From Conoideocrella luteorostrata (taxonomy: Eukaryota > Ascomycota > Sordariomycetes > Hypocreales > Clavicipitaceae), in assembly GCA_032433595.1 (NCBI GenBank), contig JASWJB010000047.1, positions 1 to 64,000 of the forward strand: a stretch of DNA of 64,000 nt, in the 5' to 3' direction. The translations under genes were made by a program, and so were the position numbers. The notes under the pieces were generated by a model, which worked only from the letters and a program-made list of their open reading frames with translations, was not told where the DNA came from and did no database searches. This document shows positions 44,791 to 56,586 of this stretch, piece by piece (within the stretch, counting starts at the first letter, position 1; each line of letters opens with the position of its first letter).

Positions 44791-45738
44791 ATGCCCACCA
44801 AAGAATTCGAGTGGCACCCCGCGAAACTACTCCAGGATCACGACAGCTTCCAGGAATTTGCCCTCTTGGTGCTCAATCAGCCATTGAAGAACGGAGCTAT
44901 TTTGCGCAGATTGTGGAAGAACGGTACGTCCCATCAGCCCGTAGACCATGTGCGGCTTTCATTTGAATGAAACCATTTCGCAAAGTGATGCTGACCAGGA
45001 TTGCAAATAGCCAAACTCAGAGTCGCTGCCGATGGCGGTGCCAACCGGTTGCATGACCTTTCTTCATTTCAAGGGAAGTTTGTAAGTAGCTCCAAAATCA
45101 ACCTAACAGATGACTAGTACTGTTTATCTTTCTTCCCCGATTTAACATTTATTCAGTCAAATCTGCAGGCCATCATAGGCGACCTGGACTCCTTGTCTCC
45201 ATCTGTAAGAGACTTCTACTCGTCTCAGCCTACCCCTGCACAGGTCATCCACGACACAGACCAAGAGTCTGCCGACTTTGGAAAGGCAATCAATTGGATC
45301 CGAAAGTCACAGGACAATGCCTTGGACATTGTGGCACTCGGCGGCATCGGCGGGCGAGTTGACCAGGGCCTCAGCCAGCTTCATCATTTATACCTTTTCC
45401 AGTCAGAGGCCGACTATGCTACCGGTCGGATATATCTGCTGTCTGGAGCAAGTTTGACTTTTTTGCTGAAATCTGGAACTCATAAGATCCACGTCCAAGA
45501 AGACGGTGAAGATATCGTATTTGGGAAGCACGTAGGAATCATTCCGTTGCAAGAGCCCAGTCGAATTACGACCAAGGGCTTGGAATGGGACGTTACGGAC
45601 TGGGAGTCCAAAATCGGAGGCAAATTAAGCACCAGTAACCATGTACTCCCTCGCACTAAGTGTGTCGAGATTCATACCACAAAAGATGTGCTGTTCACCA
45701 TAGCTCTCCGCCCAGTTGACGGAGAGGAAGACACTTGA
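44791..45738 (+). CDS. THI80: thiamine pyrophosphokinase
   Basis: CDS join(44791..44923,45011..45081,45157..45738), 261 aa. The enzyme transfers pyrophosphate from ATP to thiamine to make thiamine pyrophosphate in the cytosol. Family motifs are KLRVAADGGANRLHDL (Asp52, Gly53-54, Asn56), IIGDLDSLSP (residues 74-83), DQESADFGKAINWI, ALGGIGGRVDQGLSQLHHLYLF and the C-terminal WDVTDWESKIGGKLSTSNH with the thiamine-site SNH. Length fits fungal THI80. Intron 1 falls just before the ADGGANR strand and intron 2 between GKF and SNLQAIIGDLDS. The stop is 139 bp from the convergent BOS1 stop. Confidence 0.95.
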
Positions 45739-45877
45739 AACAGTATACAAATAACGTTAGAATAGCTTAAATCAAGTTTTGAAGGAAGCTTCGTAGCTAT
45801 CAACCCAATGCCCCCAAGACGCCATGCTTAACTTTCCCTCTATTACACCGTGTTCACGGCATGCCAATGGGGCCCTT

Positions 45878-46669
45878 TCATCGCAAGAAATGCAGAACTA
45901 ACCAGCAAAAGGTAAAGAAAACAATGACGCCACCCAAGAATAGCCATTTATCTTGTCGTGCTCGTCTTTCCACCATCCGAATGGTGTCGCCACTAATCCC
46001 GAGGGTATTGCCCACATTGTATATTTTTTTTTGTGTGTTTTTCAGCATTTCTCGTTGCTGGCCTAGGTCACCAAGAACGGCCTGACCGCGGGCAATATAC
46101 TCGTCCAAAGCTGAGTGCGTGTTTGCGAAAAAGTTCTGTTCTCTGAAAGCATGTGCTTCCCTCATTTCGTCGGCGGACCCCGTCGTCATTTGTTCTCCTG
46201 CTTGTGATTGGTTGCGATGTTGAAACGGAGGATTAACCGACGTAGGCGTATTTGTGTTCGCATAAGGATTCTCGGGGGTGGCATTGTACGGTCGTCTGCC
46301 GAGCAACTCTGCTCTGTTTGTCTGATGCTGTCCATCCTCCCGAGCTTTCCTTAACCCATCGATTTGAGATCGGAAATCGGACAAATCTTCTCTAAATCGC
46401 TTGACACGCTCGAAGGCCTCTTCCTGCTTTTTCGGGACAATTTCTTGTCGCGCAAGATGGTTGTATTCGTCGGTGGTTTTGGAAAATGACGATAGTGACG
46501 CCGACACGTTACCAATCTCTCCTGGTGTGAGAACGTCTTTGGCGTGGAGTGCCTCGAGCTCGCTTCGAATTGATTTGCTCTGCCGCAGGGCAGAGTTATA
46601 TTGAACATTCTTTAGCTACAGTGTTAGTTCGCATCCATGTGAAGCGCCAGGGAAAAGTGCCTACCATGG
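45878..46669 (-). CDS. BOS1: ER-Golgi Qb-SNARE Bos1 (membrin-like)
   Basis: CDS complement(join(45878..46609,46667..46669)), 244 aa. The first coding exon is just ATG; a 57-bp intron (gtaggc..ctaaag) follows directly, and exon 2 reads NVQYNSALRQSKSIRSELEAL, giving the expected MN..YNSA start. The N-terminal helices contain EYNHLARQEIVPKKQEEAFERVKRFREDL. A NRAELLGRRPYNATPENPYA linker follows. The SNARE helix runs from about 165 to 220 (AVLGDLGQQREMLKNTQKKI, NTLGISGDTIRMVERRARQDKW) and the protein ends in a tail anchor (FLGGVIVFFTFCWLVLHFLR). It acts in vesicle fusion between ER and Golgi. Confidence 0.94.
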
Positions 46670-47632
46670 TCCAGTACTCGCTGGCTTGTAGCGCGTATGG
46701 AAGCTCGCGGTTTGAGGTCGTGTCCTCAAATTTCTTGGCCTCTAACACCCAACTACGGAGAACAGGAGAGGCCACATCAGTGCTAGTACGGAGCAAAGCC
46801 ACGTATTAGTGCCGTGCATGCAGCACTACGTGCCCAATAGCGGAAACGGAACATCCCAGGACCCGCCGTCCAGGGGGGGTTCTTGACCGCTTGACACCGT
46901 TGACGATGAGCCGCTTCATCCCGAGACACAACTGGCTTACTACGTACAGATGCATTTAAACTTGGGTTAAGATATTTCGTCTCAGCGCAAAATTATGCGG
47001 GCAACAATAAAAAATCGAGACTCGTCCGTCCAGTTTAATGAAGATGTCCGCCGAGGCATTAGCGTCTGTGAACACGTACCTCGGACGTTGTTTCCTCTGG
47101 AAGCACCCTTTGGCGTAATCACACCGTGGCTGTTTGCGGGCCTCTGAAACATTTAGAGAGAGAGAGGGCGAGACCTCTGGCTAGACCGCAGCTGGGGTTC
47201 GGTGAACCCCAGATCGTCGCAGTGATTTGATTACATGTGCAGGCCGGAGGTTCTTGTACGTCTATCCGAGCGGCAGTCATCAATTTCACCACAATGACTT
47301 CAAATGGCTCCTACACCTCAAACATCAAAACTTTGCGATACATTTGCTATTTGTTTATCATGATATAGCTCAGTTTAGGCCTAAAACTATCGAAAGTACA
47401 GGTCGACTAGACATGTTGTTTTGTAGTTGTACTTTGCCGACGTCGGCACCGATACGGCACCGAGTACTCGGGTGGCCGATCTGTTAATCCGCATTTTTGG
47501 CACGGGCAAGATCCGAAGTTCAATTTATTCCTAATAAGGTAATTTACTCCTTCATCGAATTGTCCTCTTCTCCTCTTGTTCTATAATCATTGAGATGCTG
47601 GAATAATATGTCGCTGTTTTCGTTGTCATAAG
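46670..47632. other. intergenic region with a short perfect hairpin
   Basis: It includes the BOS1 leader and the QDR-type transporter promoter. A 9-bp perfect stem (ctggggttc-ggt-gaaccccag) lies at 47192-47212. No gene seen. Confidence 0.45.
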
Positions 47633-49243
47633 ATGAATCTGGCAAATACTAAATCCCACGAAACTGGGCAACCAGCCGTGTTGCCACCTTTAAAAAGCAA
47701 TAAAGTCGACATAGAGAAACAGTCTTCTCGCATTCAGCCAAACAAGGATGGTCCGTATTCTGTGTATACGGCATGGAAAAAGCGAGCCATTGTTCTCGGG
47801 GCTGCGTTCACGGCCTTCTTCTCTCCTCTGACCGCGCAGATATACCTGCCAGCCTTGACACAACTATCGAAAGATCTGAACGTGACTCCTACACAGGTCA
47901 ACTTGACAATCACAACTTACATGATATTTCAAGGCATAACTCCAATGTTCATTGGCTCATTAGCTGACAGCGGTGGTCGTCGGCCAGCATACGTTGTATG
48001 TTTCATCATCTACATTGCCGCCAACATTGGGCTCGCTCTGGCCCCGAACTATGGTGCTCTCCTGGGCCTGAGATGTCTTCAGTCAGCTGGATCAAGCAGC
48101 ACTGTGGCTCTTTGTACAGCGGTAGTGGCAGATATCGTGACGTCAGCGGAAAGAGGCCAGTACGTCGGGTTTACTGTTGTGCCAAATGTTTTGGCTCCTG
48201 CCTTGGGACCAGTCATTGGAGGTCTTCTTTCTCAGTATCTTGGCTGGAGAGCCATCTTCTGGTTTTTGGCGATTTTTGCTGGTACAGCAGTTGTTATCAT
48301 TGTACTCATTTTCCCAGAGACTTGTCGCCATATAGTCGGCGACGGATCTGCTACGCCACCGCCGCTGTATAGGTCTGTGTGGCAAACAGTGCAGCTCCAG
48401 CGACGAAGAAAATTACGTCAAAAGAATGGATTGGGGAAGGTATCAACAAATTCAAGTACCGCTAGCACAAGGGATAAGTTCAAATTCAAAGCACCAAATG
48501 TCCTTGGTTCGCTATTCCTTTTGTTCGAAAAGGAAACTGCCCTGCTGCTTTGGACCTCGAGCCTTGTCTTTGCTGGCTTTTATTGCATCGCAACTTCAAT
48601 GCCGAGCCTATTTTCAGCCCGATATGGCTACAACGAAATACAGGTTGGCTTGATGTACCTCCCCCTAGCTTTTGGTTCTATCTGTGCTGCGTTCATTGTT
48701 GGCCCCTCTATCAACAACAACTTCAAACGGCACTGCATCAAGTCGGGCATTCCGTACAACCGTAGCACGCAACCAGATCTCTCTCATTTCCCCATCGAGC
48801 GAGCGCGTCTTGAGATTGGGCTGCCCTTGCTTTGCCTTGCCGGGGCAAGCTTGATCGGCTGGGGTTGGGTTATGCATGTGGTCACTCACGTTGCTGTGCC
48901 GTGTGTAATGAGCTTCATCCTCGGCGTCGGCATGATTGGATTTAACAACACAACCAACATTCTGCTAGTGGATGTTCATCCAGGTAAAGCTGGTACTGCC
49001 ACGGCGGCGAATAACTTGACCCGCTGCCTTGTTGGGGCTGGTGCAAGTGCTGCGATCATTCCCATGATTGACGCCATAGGAGTTGGCCATGCGTTCACAT
49101 TTGTCGGTGGCCTGTATTTTATCTGTGTTGTTCCCTTGCTGGTGATTCTTAAGTGTGGCATGCGTTGGAGAGCAGAAGCAGAGGCAAGGGCTAAAAGAAA
49201 AACGCTAAATGAGGTCGAAGAGCAGGATACTGTGCCCGAATAA
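47633..49243 (+). CDS. MFS drug:H+ antiporter, QDR-type
   Basis: Single exon, 536 aa. The hydrophilic N-terminus is about 50 residues, then 12 predicted membrane segments. The first block TAQIYLPALTQLSKDLNVTPTQVNLTITTYMIFQGITPMFIGSLADSGGRRPAY is the strongest mark of the quinidine-resistance (QDR/DTR) branch of DHA1. GFTVVPNVLAPALGPVIGGLLSQYLGWRAIFW is the antiporter motif C region. A charged central loop (about 235-285) and a Lys/Glu-rich tail are cytosolic. It probably exports small organic compounds at the plasma membrane. It lies 1.4 kb from a P450 gene on the same strand, which may or may not be functional. Confidence 0.92.
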   Translation: MNLANTKSHETGQPAVLPPLKSNKVDIEKQSSRIQPNKDGPYSVYTAWKKRAIVLGAAFTAFFSPLTAQIYLPALTQLSKDLNVTPTQVNLTITTYMIFQGITPMFIGSLADSGGRRPAYVVCFIIYIAANIGLALAPNYGALLGLRCLQSAGSSSTVALCTAVVADIVTSAERGQYVGFTVVPNVLAPALGPVIGGLLSQYLGWRAIFWFLAIFAGTAVVIIVLIFPETCRHIVGDGSATPPPLYRSVWQTVQLQRRRKLRQKNGLGKVSTNSSTASTRDKFKFKAPNVLGSLFLLFEKETALLLWTSSLVFAGFYCIATSMPSLFSARYGYNEIQVGLMYLPLAFGSICAAFIVGPSINNNFKRHCIKSGIPYNRSTQPDLSHFPIERARLEIGLPLLCLAGASLIGWGWVMHVVTHVAVPCVMSFILGVGMIGFNNTTNILLVDVHPGKAGTATAANNLTRCLVGAGASAAIIPMIDAIGVGHAFTFVGGLYFICVVPLLVILKCGMRWRAEAEARAKRKTLNEVEEQDTVPE

Positions 49244-50650
49244 ATGAAGCCAGATATAACACATAGGAGAGGGTCTTAAAAGCGGAAACCATTGATAAAT
49301 TTCGGAAAATTGTGATAAGACCCCCCCAATCCCCCCCCCCCCCTCCCCTTGAGGCAAGAGAAAAAACCGGTCTATTTGTACTCTGACGAAACTATTCACA
49401 TTAACTTGATATCCTCCTTCTTGAGCTTCGGACTTGTTGCACCCTTAAGCTCTCTAAGCTTTACGTGAAGCTTGACCGCTCGGGCTTTTAGCGTAGGATC
49501 GTCGGTCTCTTGGTCAAAGGCCCTTACCTACTATATTAGAGGAGTTAGCTTAGTGTTCTGCTTAGCTATTATACTACTACAATCATAAGCTATACTAATT
49601 AGCTTATGAAGCGTGCTATACCTACTGGGTTGTTCAGGGTGAATGCGCTGTTGCTTGAGATAAATTTGTGGATTGTGGATTATAGAGTTTTTTGGGTGAG
49701 TGTGGAATTAGAAGAAAGTGTTATAGAAGTATTTCTCTTAATTTGTACTGCATCCGATGCAGTGAAATTGCAAGCTGCGGCGAACATAGTCACGAGCGTA
49801 AGCACGAATCTTATTATTTATTATTGCCGTTCATCGTTCTTAATTTTTGTGCTGCCACAACTGTTTATCCTGCAGCTCTACTAACGCCATGGTCTAACTC
49901 ACACACCGCGCCACACGCCGCTGCACGCTGCTACACAACGCACATCCGCAAGTCTGTTACTGTAACCTAGTACTGTTGGTCAATGTTCTCCGGCAGGATA
50001 TAGCCCGCATTTAATATGTTTTCCTATGATAAGATAGGTCTTGAGGGATTAAACAAAAACTTAAAACAAGACATTTTTCGACATGGGAAAGGCATCGACG
50101 TAACATAGATATCGACCAGCATACATCACACCTACCTCTGTTCACACCCCTGTGAATATCGACCATGTTCTCCGGCTGGGTACAACCGGCTTCTATACTT
50201 TTTGAAGCTGCGGGTTAGATGAATCCATGAATAACAAGAATATATGCATGCATGTATATAAATAAAAGTTCTCTACTCGGAAGAATAGTAGTACAAATTT
50301 GGATGATGATGCTCATTAGGTTTTGGATGATCGAGGTGGCACTTGGCGGAATTTCTTGGATGCTGGACCCACACTGCTCTACCCCTGGGCTTGCCAATTT
50401 TTCAGGCCTTTCAACTGCACCTTTCGGAAAGGTCGCGCCACATGTCCACCAACAGCGACTATGGCACTTCTAACTTTATAGAAATTATTGGCTTCATCGA
50501 TTTTCTAAGAGCCAGCCAGGCTGACTGAGACCTTTGAGTCTCCTGGGCTGGGCCAGTACCCTTGCAAATTTGGGTAGCCGATGACGAGGGTTTAACGTAA
50601 TAACCCGATATTTTTCAACACCGCGCTCTGATGCAGCAATCAAATTCAGT
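49244..50650. other. intergenic region with repeat copy C
   Basis: A poly-C tract lies at 49321-49343 and AT-rich DNA with tactatattagagg-type decay from 49500-49600. Repeat copy C follows, then the P450 upstream region. A second terminus-like fragment (gaccatgttctccggctgg) lies at 50161-50179. Confidence 0.5.
49570..50055. repeat. dispersed inverted-repeat element, copy C (right arm)
   Basis: It carries cttgagataaatttgtggattgtgg, gcaagctgcggcgaac, atagtcacgagcgtaagc and acgccgctgcacgctgc. The outer end is ttctccggcaggatat..gcatttaatatgtttt..gataagataggtc, the reverse complement of the copy A left terminus. The opposite arm is not clearly present. Confidence 0.7.
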
Positions 50651-52452
50651 ATGTTTTTGGACTCAACTTTGGCTATGCTGGCCTATTTAAGTGGAATTCT
50701 GTGGCAGATTTTCCTGCTCAGCTGCTGTGGCTCTCTTACTGTTGTCATTGCCGTGGCGATATATCGCCTTACTTTGCATCCGCTGGCTCAAATCCCAGGT
50801 CCAAAGTTAGCTGCTGTGTCTGAGCTTTGGTATGCTCGAAATATAACCAAGGGCCGAATGATTCAGCTGGGCCTGGAGCTACATAGAACTTATGGTGATG
50901 TTGTTCGAGTTAGCCCCAATGAGGTGTGGTTCAACTCTAAAGAAGCCTTTGATCAGATTTACTGTACGTGATACCTTTTGGAAATAACCCGCATCGTGAT
51001 GCAGAACTGACATGTATAATCCATACACGCTAGGTGCGGGAAAAGGATTTGAAAAGTCAGATTTCTACCGTAAGTTTGTCTAATATTAGGGCAACTGTGG
51101 CAGGGCTGACATGGCAAACAGTGGCCACGGCTTTAAGTAGGCCTTACATCGATTGGACACTCAATGCGCACTTTCCAGATACGCTGGATCTATTATCTGA
51201 ACGAGACATGAAGCGATATCGTCTACAAAGACGTTTAATAGGCCGGATCTATAATCCTACGAATGTGCTAAAGTATGAGGAGGCTATTGATTCTACGCTC
51301 AAAACTGCGATACATCGGCTTGCTGCATTTGAGGGACAGGATATTGACTTGAAAGAGTGGATGCATATCATTACAGTTGAGTGCCTGGGGGCAGTTGTAC
51401 TTTCCTGGTCCCCTGGGATGTTTCGTGATGGTTCTGACTGGGGGACCTTGACACACAGCTATCAAGGATGGCGGAGGAAGAGCTTGTTCGGTGTGTTTCC
51501 AACGATGAAGAAGCTAGAGCAGTGGTCGCCAGACTTGGGGAGATTATTTGCTTCGTTATGGGGAGTCACGTACAAAACCCCCCCGGGTTTCAGGCCCTTT
51601 TTTCCGGTAAATTGTTCGAGACGACCGATTATGCGGCGCTTATGGCACCTGCTAAGATGCAAATAGGGCGTAAACCGATTAGTCGCCCGCCGAATCAGAG
51701 CCTTTCTTTGGCCGAAATCACGTAAAGATAGCCGTGCAGACCTGTTGAGCGATTTGCTTCGGCTACATAAGGACAAGCCTGAATTCAATGAGAATTATCT
51801 TCGCAAAATGGCTGTCACAAATTTTGGAGCCGGCCACGAAACCATGGCATCGACCTTGACTGCGGCTGTAGCCATGATCGGATCCCACGAGAACATTCAA
51901 AGCCGCATCAAAAGCGAGGTTCGAACGACTAAAAACGCACGCATATACGCAAACAGCCCCCGACTGCCTTGGACGAAGGCTGCCATCCGCGAAGCTATGC
52001 GTCTTCACCCAGTCGTAGCCATGTCGCTTCCCCGCAAGACGCCACCCTCTGGACTGCATGTGCATGGATTGAGCATACCGCCGAATACCACGGTTGGCTG
52101 CAACCCAATAGCCCTGCACCGCAATGAGGATATATTCGGCGCCAAGCCAGACTTATACGACCCCGGTCGATGGTTATGTACTGATGCGGGAGCCGAGACG
52201 GGATCCGAGACTCCAACCGGAGCGGTTCGTATAATGGAGAAGTATAACTTGAACTGGGGCGGCGGCTCCAGAAGCTGTCCTGGTCGAAACTTGGCAGAGC
52301 TGGTGGTCTTCAAAGTTGTTGTCGCTCTTTTTGACAATTTTGACGTTCAGGTTTCCATCCCTGACGATGCTGACAAGGAAGCTTACTTTCTTTTCATGCT
52401 CTCAGGGGTCAAGATACGATTTCTGGCAAGAGGGGATGGCTGCCAAGATTGA
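50651..52452 (+). CDS. cytochrome P450 monooxygenase
   Basis: CDS join(50651..50963,51034..51069,51122..51606,51667..52452), 539 aa. An N-terminal hydrophobic anchor (LLSCCGSLTVVIAVAIYRL) is followed by HPLAQIPGPK. Exon 2 has only 36 nt (CAGKGFEKSDFY). The oxygen-binding helix I reads FGAGHET (residues 331-337), the ExxR is Glu387-Arg390 (REAMRLHP), and the PERF-equivalent is DPGRW. The heme loop is NWGGGSRSCPGR with Cys482; the usual first Phe is Trp. The protein is complete, ER-anchored and oxidises an unknown substrate. No biosynthetic core gene lies nearby, so pathway membership is open. All four introns keep frame with the chosen sites. Confidence 0.92.
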
Positions 52453-55400
52453 TACGGGACGGGTAGCCGGAATTTTGAACGCAATATTACTGGTCTTGGC
52501 GATGTCGCAAATAATTGGCGGCTTGTTGATGTGGAGCATACCGCGCGGATCAACATGACGGCCATCATCGATCTGACACGACAAGCATGTATTCACCAAA
52601 TCACAGCGTACAGAATAACTACAGTAAATGCTCTGAAGGCAGAATAGGGCAAGAACAGGGGCCTTTTCAATATGGCAACCAAATGCAGTGTAATGCACGG
52701 AGCATAGCTCGGGTTGTGGGCTCAAAAACTTCAAGGTTTGAAAGCTGCTATCTACTCGGACCGTTTCTATTCCCACTTTGCAGATAAGGTGCTGTGGGGG
52801 ATGTACGAGCTATGGAGAACTAACCTGTAGCAATCCTTTGATGTTGTATGGCGGGAGCTTGCCTGACAGCCACCTGATACATGAAGTCGCCGTGGTTGTA
52901 CGATGACAAGACGGCTACTTGGTACCAAGACGGGGACGCCTCCAGAGCTGCTATCCTAAAAAGTCCTTTACACAATAATTATGTTTGCCCCTCCTGCTCA
53001 GTTTCCATGATTTCGGAACTTGAACATCCAACTGAATCGCATTTACTTTCAAGGTAGCAAGTTGGCATGGGGTTTGTTAAGCTGAAGCGCCATCTTTCAG
53101 CTGCCTGCGGGAACCTTTGAAGAGGCGTCAGCCGCCTCTGACAGAAGATTCGGAGAAAGTCGAAAGGAACTTTCTAACGACCTTCCATGCACTGTTCTGC
53201 GTTGGCGCCTCAGGGGGTGGGGGTACTGCGATGGAGGCAAACGAGCGGCTTGGCAAGTCGGACGCTAATGACTACTAGCTGGTGGAAGATAGCCTGTCGT
53301 TTTCCTCGCGGTGCTCTACTGGTATTATATTGTAGCAAGTCTGAGGAGAGTATCATTCGAACTGTGACAAAAACATATTTTAAAAAACTAGAAAAAACTC
53401 GGAAAAAACTAAAAATCGAAAGAAAAAACTCTACGGCTGAGCTCTTTGCTGGGCGGTGCTGATCTCCGTGACTTCTGCAGACGAGCCAAGCCTTGGCGGC
53501 TGCTGGCTTGGTGGGCTGGCTGGCTGGGTTGTGACTTCCTTCCTTCCTTGGTGCCCTAGTGGCAGACAAGTTGGTCGTGGCTTGGCAAGCCCAGCTGTCC
53601 CAACACCCTCGGGGAAACGGTCATAGCTGTGGCGTTTCCGGCCACTTATCTTTCATTTATTTTACTTTCCCAAGCATTGCAGCCAGTCGGGGCACGTCTG
53701 AGACGTCCTAGTCGACACGCGAATTTATTGCACTACTTCTCCCAGCTGGGTACACCGGCCGAGAGAAGTCGCGAGTTTTGCCATTTCCGCGCTGGCCGAC
53801 GCTGGCCGAATTCGATTCGGCTTTACAGAGATATCGTCGAGTCCAGATGCCTACCATAGATTCAAGGAGTGGTGTCTGGCCGGGGCTAGCGCGTACTACC
53901 AGCGTTGTTTTGTTCATTCGTTTGCATGAGCAATGATTACTCTAACACAGCTATGTCGATATGATGGATCTCATCGGAAAGGGAAATATCATCCTCTTCG
54001 CGTAGCCGTTCAATGCTCATGTGGTTGAAACTGTCAGCACCTCCGCGTTTATGGAGACATAACTAGGCGCCGTCGTTCTTCAATGGCTCCCCACAGATTA
54101 ACCATGGTTAGGGGAATTGGCCGAGTCGATATTTCTCCATAGCTAACATCCCCAGAGCAAACCCCCAGACATTTGTGCAAAATTTAACGTAAGAGTTTGG
54201 TCAATTCTGGGCCTGGTTGTTGTCCTGCCTCGTGTTGAGCACGAGGCTACAATGATGATCACTTTGGGGAACCCTAGTCATGCGCTTGGTACTTGGTACT
54301 GAACACGACAATAATCTCGTGCTGGTGATCAGCTCCAGAAAGGTTGGCATGGCGTCGGTCATTGATGCTAAAACCTTTACTCTGGTAGTCAGAATTGGCT
54401 AATTGGCTGGGCGGCTTACACAGTGATTGGATTTGGAAGGCTGAGCTTTGATGTCGAGATCATGGTTTCATTCCGAAAGGTTACATCCCACGGCGCCACC
54501 CCACAGCTCAACCTGTCGTGACAGAGAGGGCATGCGATAAGCAAACCAGTCGCCTTGACGCCCACATCCGCTCTAACAGTGGCATTTGTTTTAATATCCT
54601 GTTTTTGTACTCCGTATGAGGAACGACAACCTTGCGCCTCCACAAGTCCACTAGCAAGCATGCGTTATCCAAACTCTCCTCTGGTGACGGCTAACGAAGT
54701 ATCTGATCCAACGCGCAACTTTGTCCTCCGTCAATAGACTGACTATACATATGTCTACAGAGTACGGAGTAGTGTCTGGCGAATCTACTAATTGGTGGTA
54801 AAATCAATTGCATGTAACTAATGATAATCAGGCAGGTTCGCCTGCATGCTCCCGCCTCCACCCGTCCTGCAAGCCTCGGCCCACCCTAGCAGGGGCAAGG
54901 TCCAGAAGAGCCTGGTGATCTTGAATCTTACAATGCAAGGCTGAGGGCACTACGGAGTAATGAGAGAGGAATAGGTTGCCACCCCCGTGGCTTTGGCTGG
55001 TCTGATGGAGGCTTTGTTGGCAGACACACTCGGCTCAGCGATTCGCTTGAAAAATTTCTTCTTTTGCCTGCAGGTCGGGATGACCGTGTGGCTCGGTTGC
55101 CGGCAGCTCAGATATTTACACGGCGTAATTTCTTGACGTTAAATACTCCATCCACTGATATGGCGTGCTTGCCTGTCAGAAACGCAGACAGTTAATACCC
55201 CATCCTTATCTACTAGTATTACGGACGGGGTCGACAGGCAAATAGTTACCAGGATTGGAAAACTGGCCGTTGCTTCCAAGCCAGCACGAACCGGGACGCT
55301 GGGGCGGGGGGTTCTCACTGGGCACTCCGAAACTCCTTGGCTCCCTTCTTTTTAAGCTTGCCGCTAGTTAGCATCCGGATCCCCAGTGACCTCTGCACAC

Positions 55401-56586
55401 GAGCACGGTACATGGGTACCACAGTACTGCGGCAACAGGTCCTAGTTAGTTAGTGGCTTTCTCTTTACGCCGAGATTGTTCTGGCCTCTGTGGTGCGCGG
55501 AGCGGGGTCTGCATAGCCATCTTGACGCCAATGTGGTGCCTCCGTTCATCTCACCTTCAGACGCCGGAAGAAGAAATCTTGTGAAGCGGCAGTCGCGATA
55601 CCTCATTGTCGCGGGAGGTCTCATCTCAATAAAGCCTGAGACGCCGGATAGTGGCGCTGCGGCTTGCAATGAGTCTTCGGCAGACGGCGTCCCCGGGAAT
55701 GACATTTTCAGACAGCGGCATAGACAGAAAACCAGATACGTGACACCACACCTGATGGAGGAACGGAGACAGATAACAGGCTGAATTTCTCTCTAGACGT
55801 GGCACAACGAGCTCGCTGCAGAATTTCTTTGGGAGCGGCTCCCCACGACCGGTGCCTGGGCAGCCAGTGATTGGGAGAAGACTACTCCGTAAGCATCTAA
55901 CCCTTGACCTTGATACGGTGGCCGGTATCATCCATACAACACATCCAATCAGTTGCTTAATGTTGAAATCCGGTCAAGCCCCCCGCCCTCCTTATCGACT
56001 GGCGATTCGTGATCTTCCCTGTTGATAGCCAAATGGCTCGTGGGCAACGATCCCAACAGGCTTGGCATTCGACCATCTCTACTCCGTATGATTGTGTGGA
56101 CTAATAGCACCGCGAGTGATCAAATCTGGGGACCGAGTGGCACCATCCTCAGTTGTCTCATAGGTCTAGGCCACGGCTCCACACTCTCTGTAAGGTTACC
56201 GGCCGCGGTAAGACCTGGCTGGGATCTTTTGAAATGCCATGGCCACCCTTACTGCATCGGGTTTGGTTCTCCGGGCTGGTCGAGTCTTGGCTGGTGGCAA
56301 CCGTGTCGAGCATTCGGCGGAGAGCTTGAAAACGAACAAACAATGCTTTTTGCGGTGCTACTAGTGGTGAGTAGTACGGGGTAGTAACTACGGAGTATGG
56401 TCCCCGGATATCTGCCAAACATTGACGGTTGTGTTCGTTAATGAACGACCCAGAGGTGTCGGACTCCGTACCATGCCCGTTGAAATATATTTAACGCACC
56501 TCGTCCCGCTGCTTTTTGGTGTTTTGGATTTTTCAGGTGTCCCATGCTCCTCGTATTTTAATTGAGTCAGCAGTCAGCCATTTACA
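52453..56586. other. 4.1 kb region without a recognisable gene
   Basis: Open frames on both strands are short, overlapping and without family signals. It is rich in TACGGAGTA/TACTCCGTA words (near 54608, 54765, 54952, 55887, 56080, 56388), with a ttccttcc run near 53540. The last 500 bp is the peptide-transporter promoter. No RNA gene recognised. Confidence 0.45.

Noticed and set aside
47633..52452. QDR transporter plus P450 as a biosynthetic cluster
   Set aside because: There is no polyketide, peptide or terpene synthase nearby, and a repeat element lies between them. Proximity alone is not enough.
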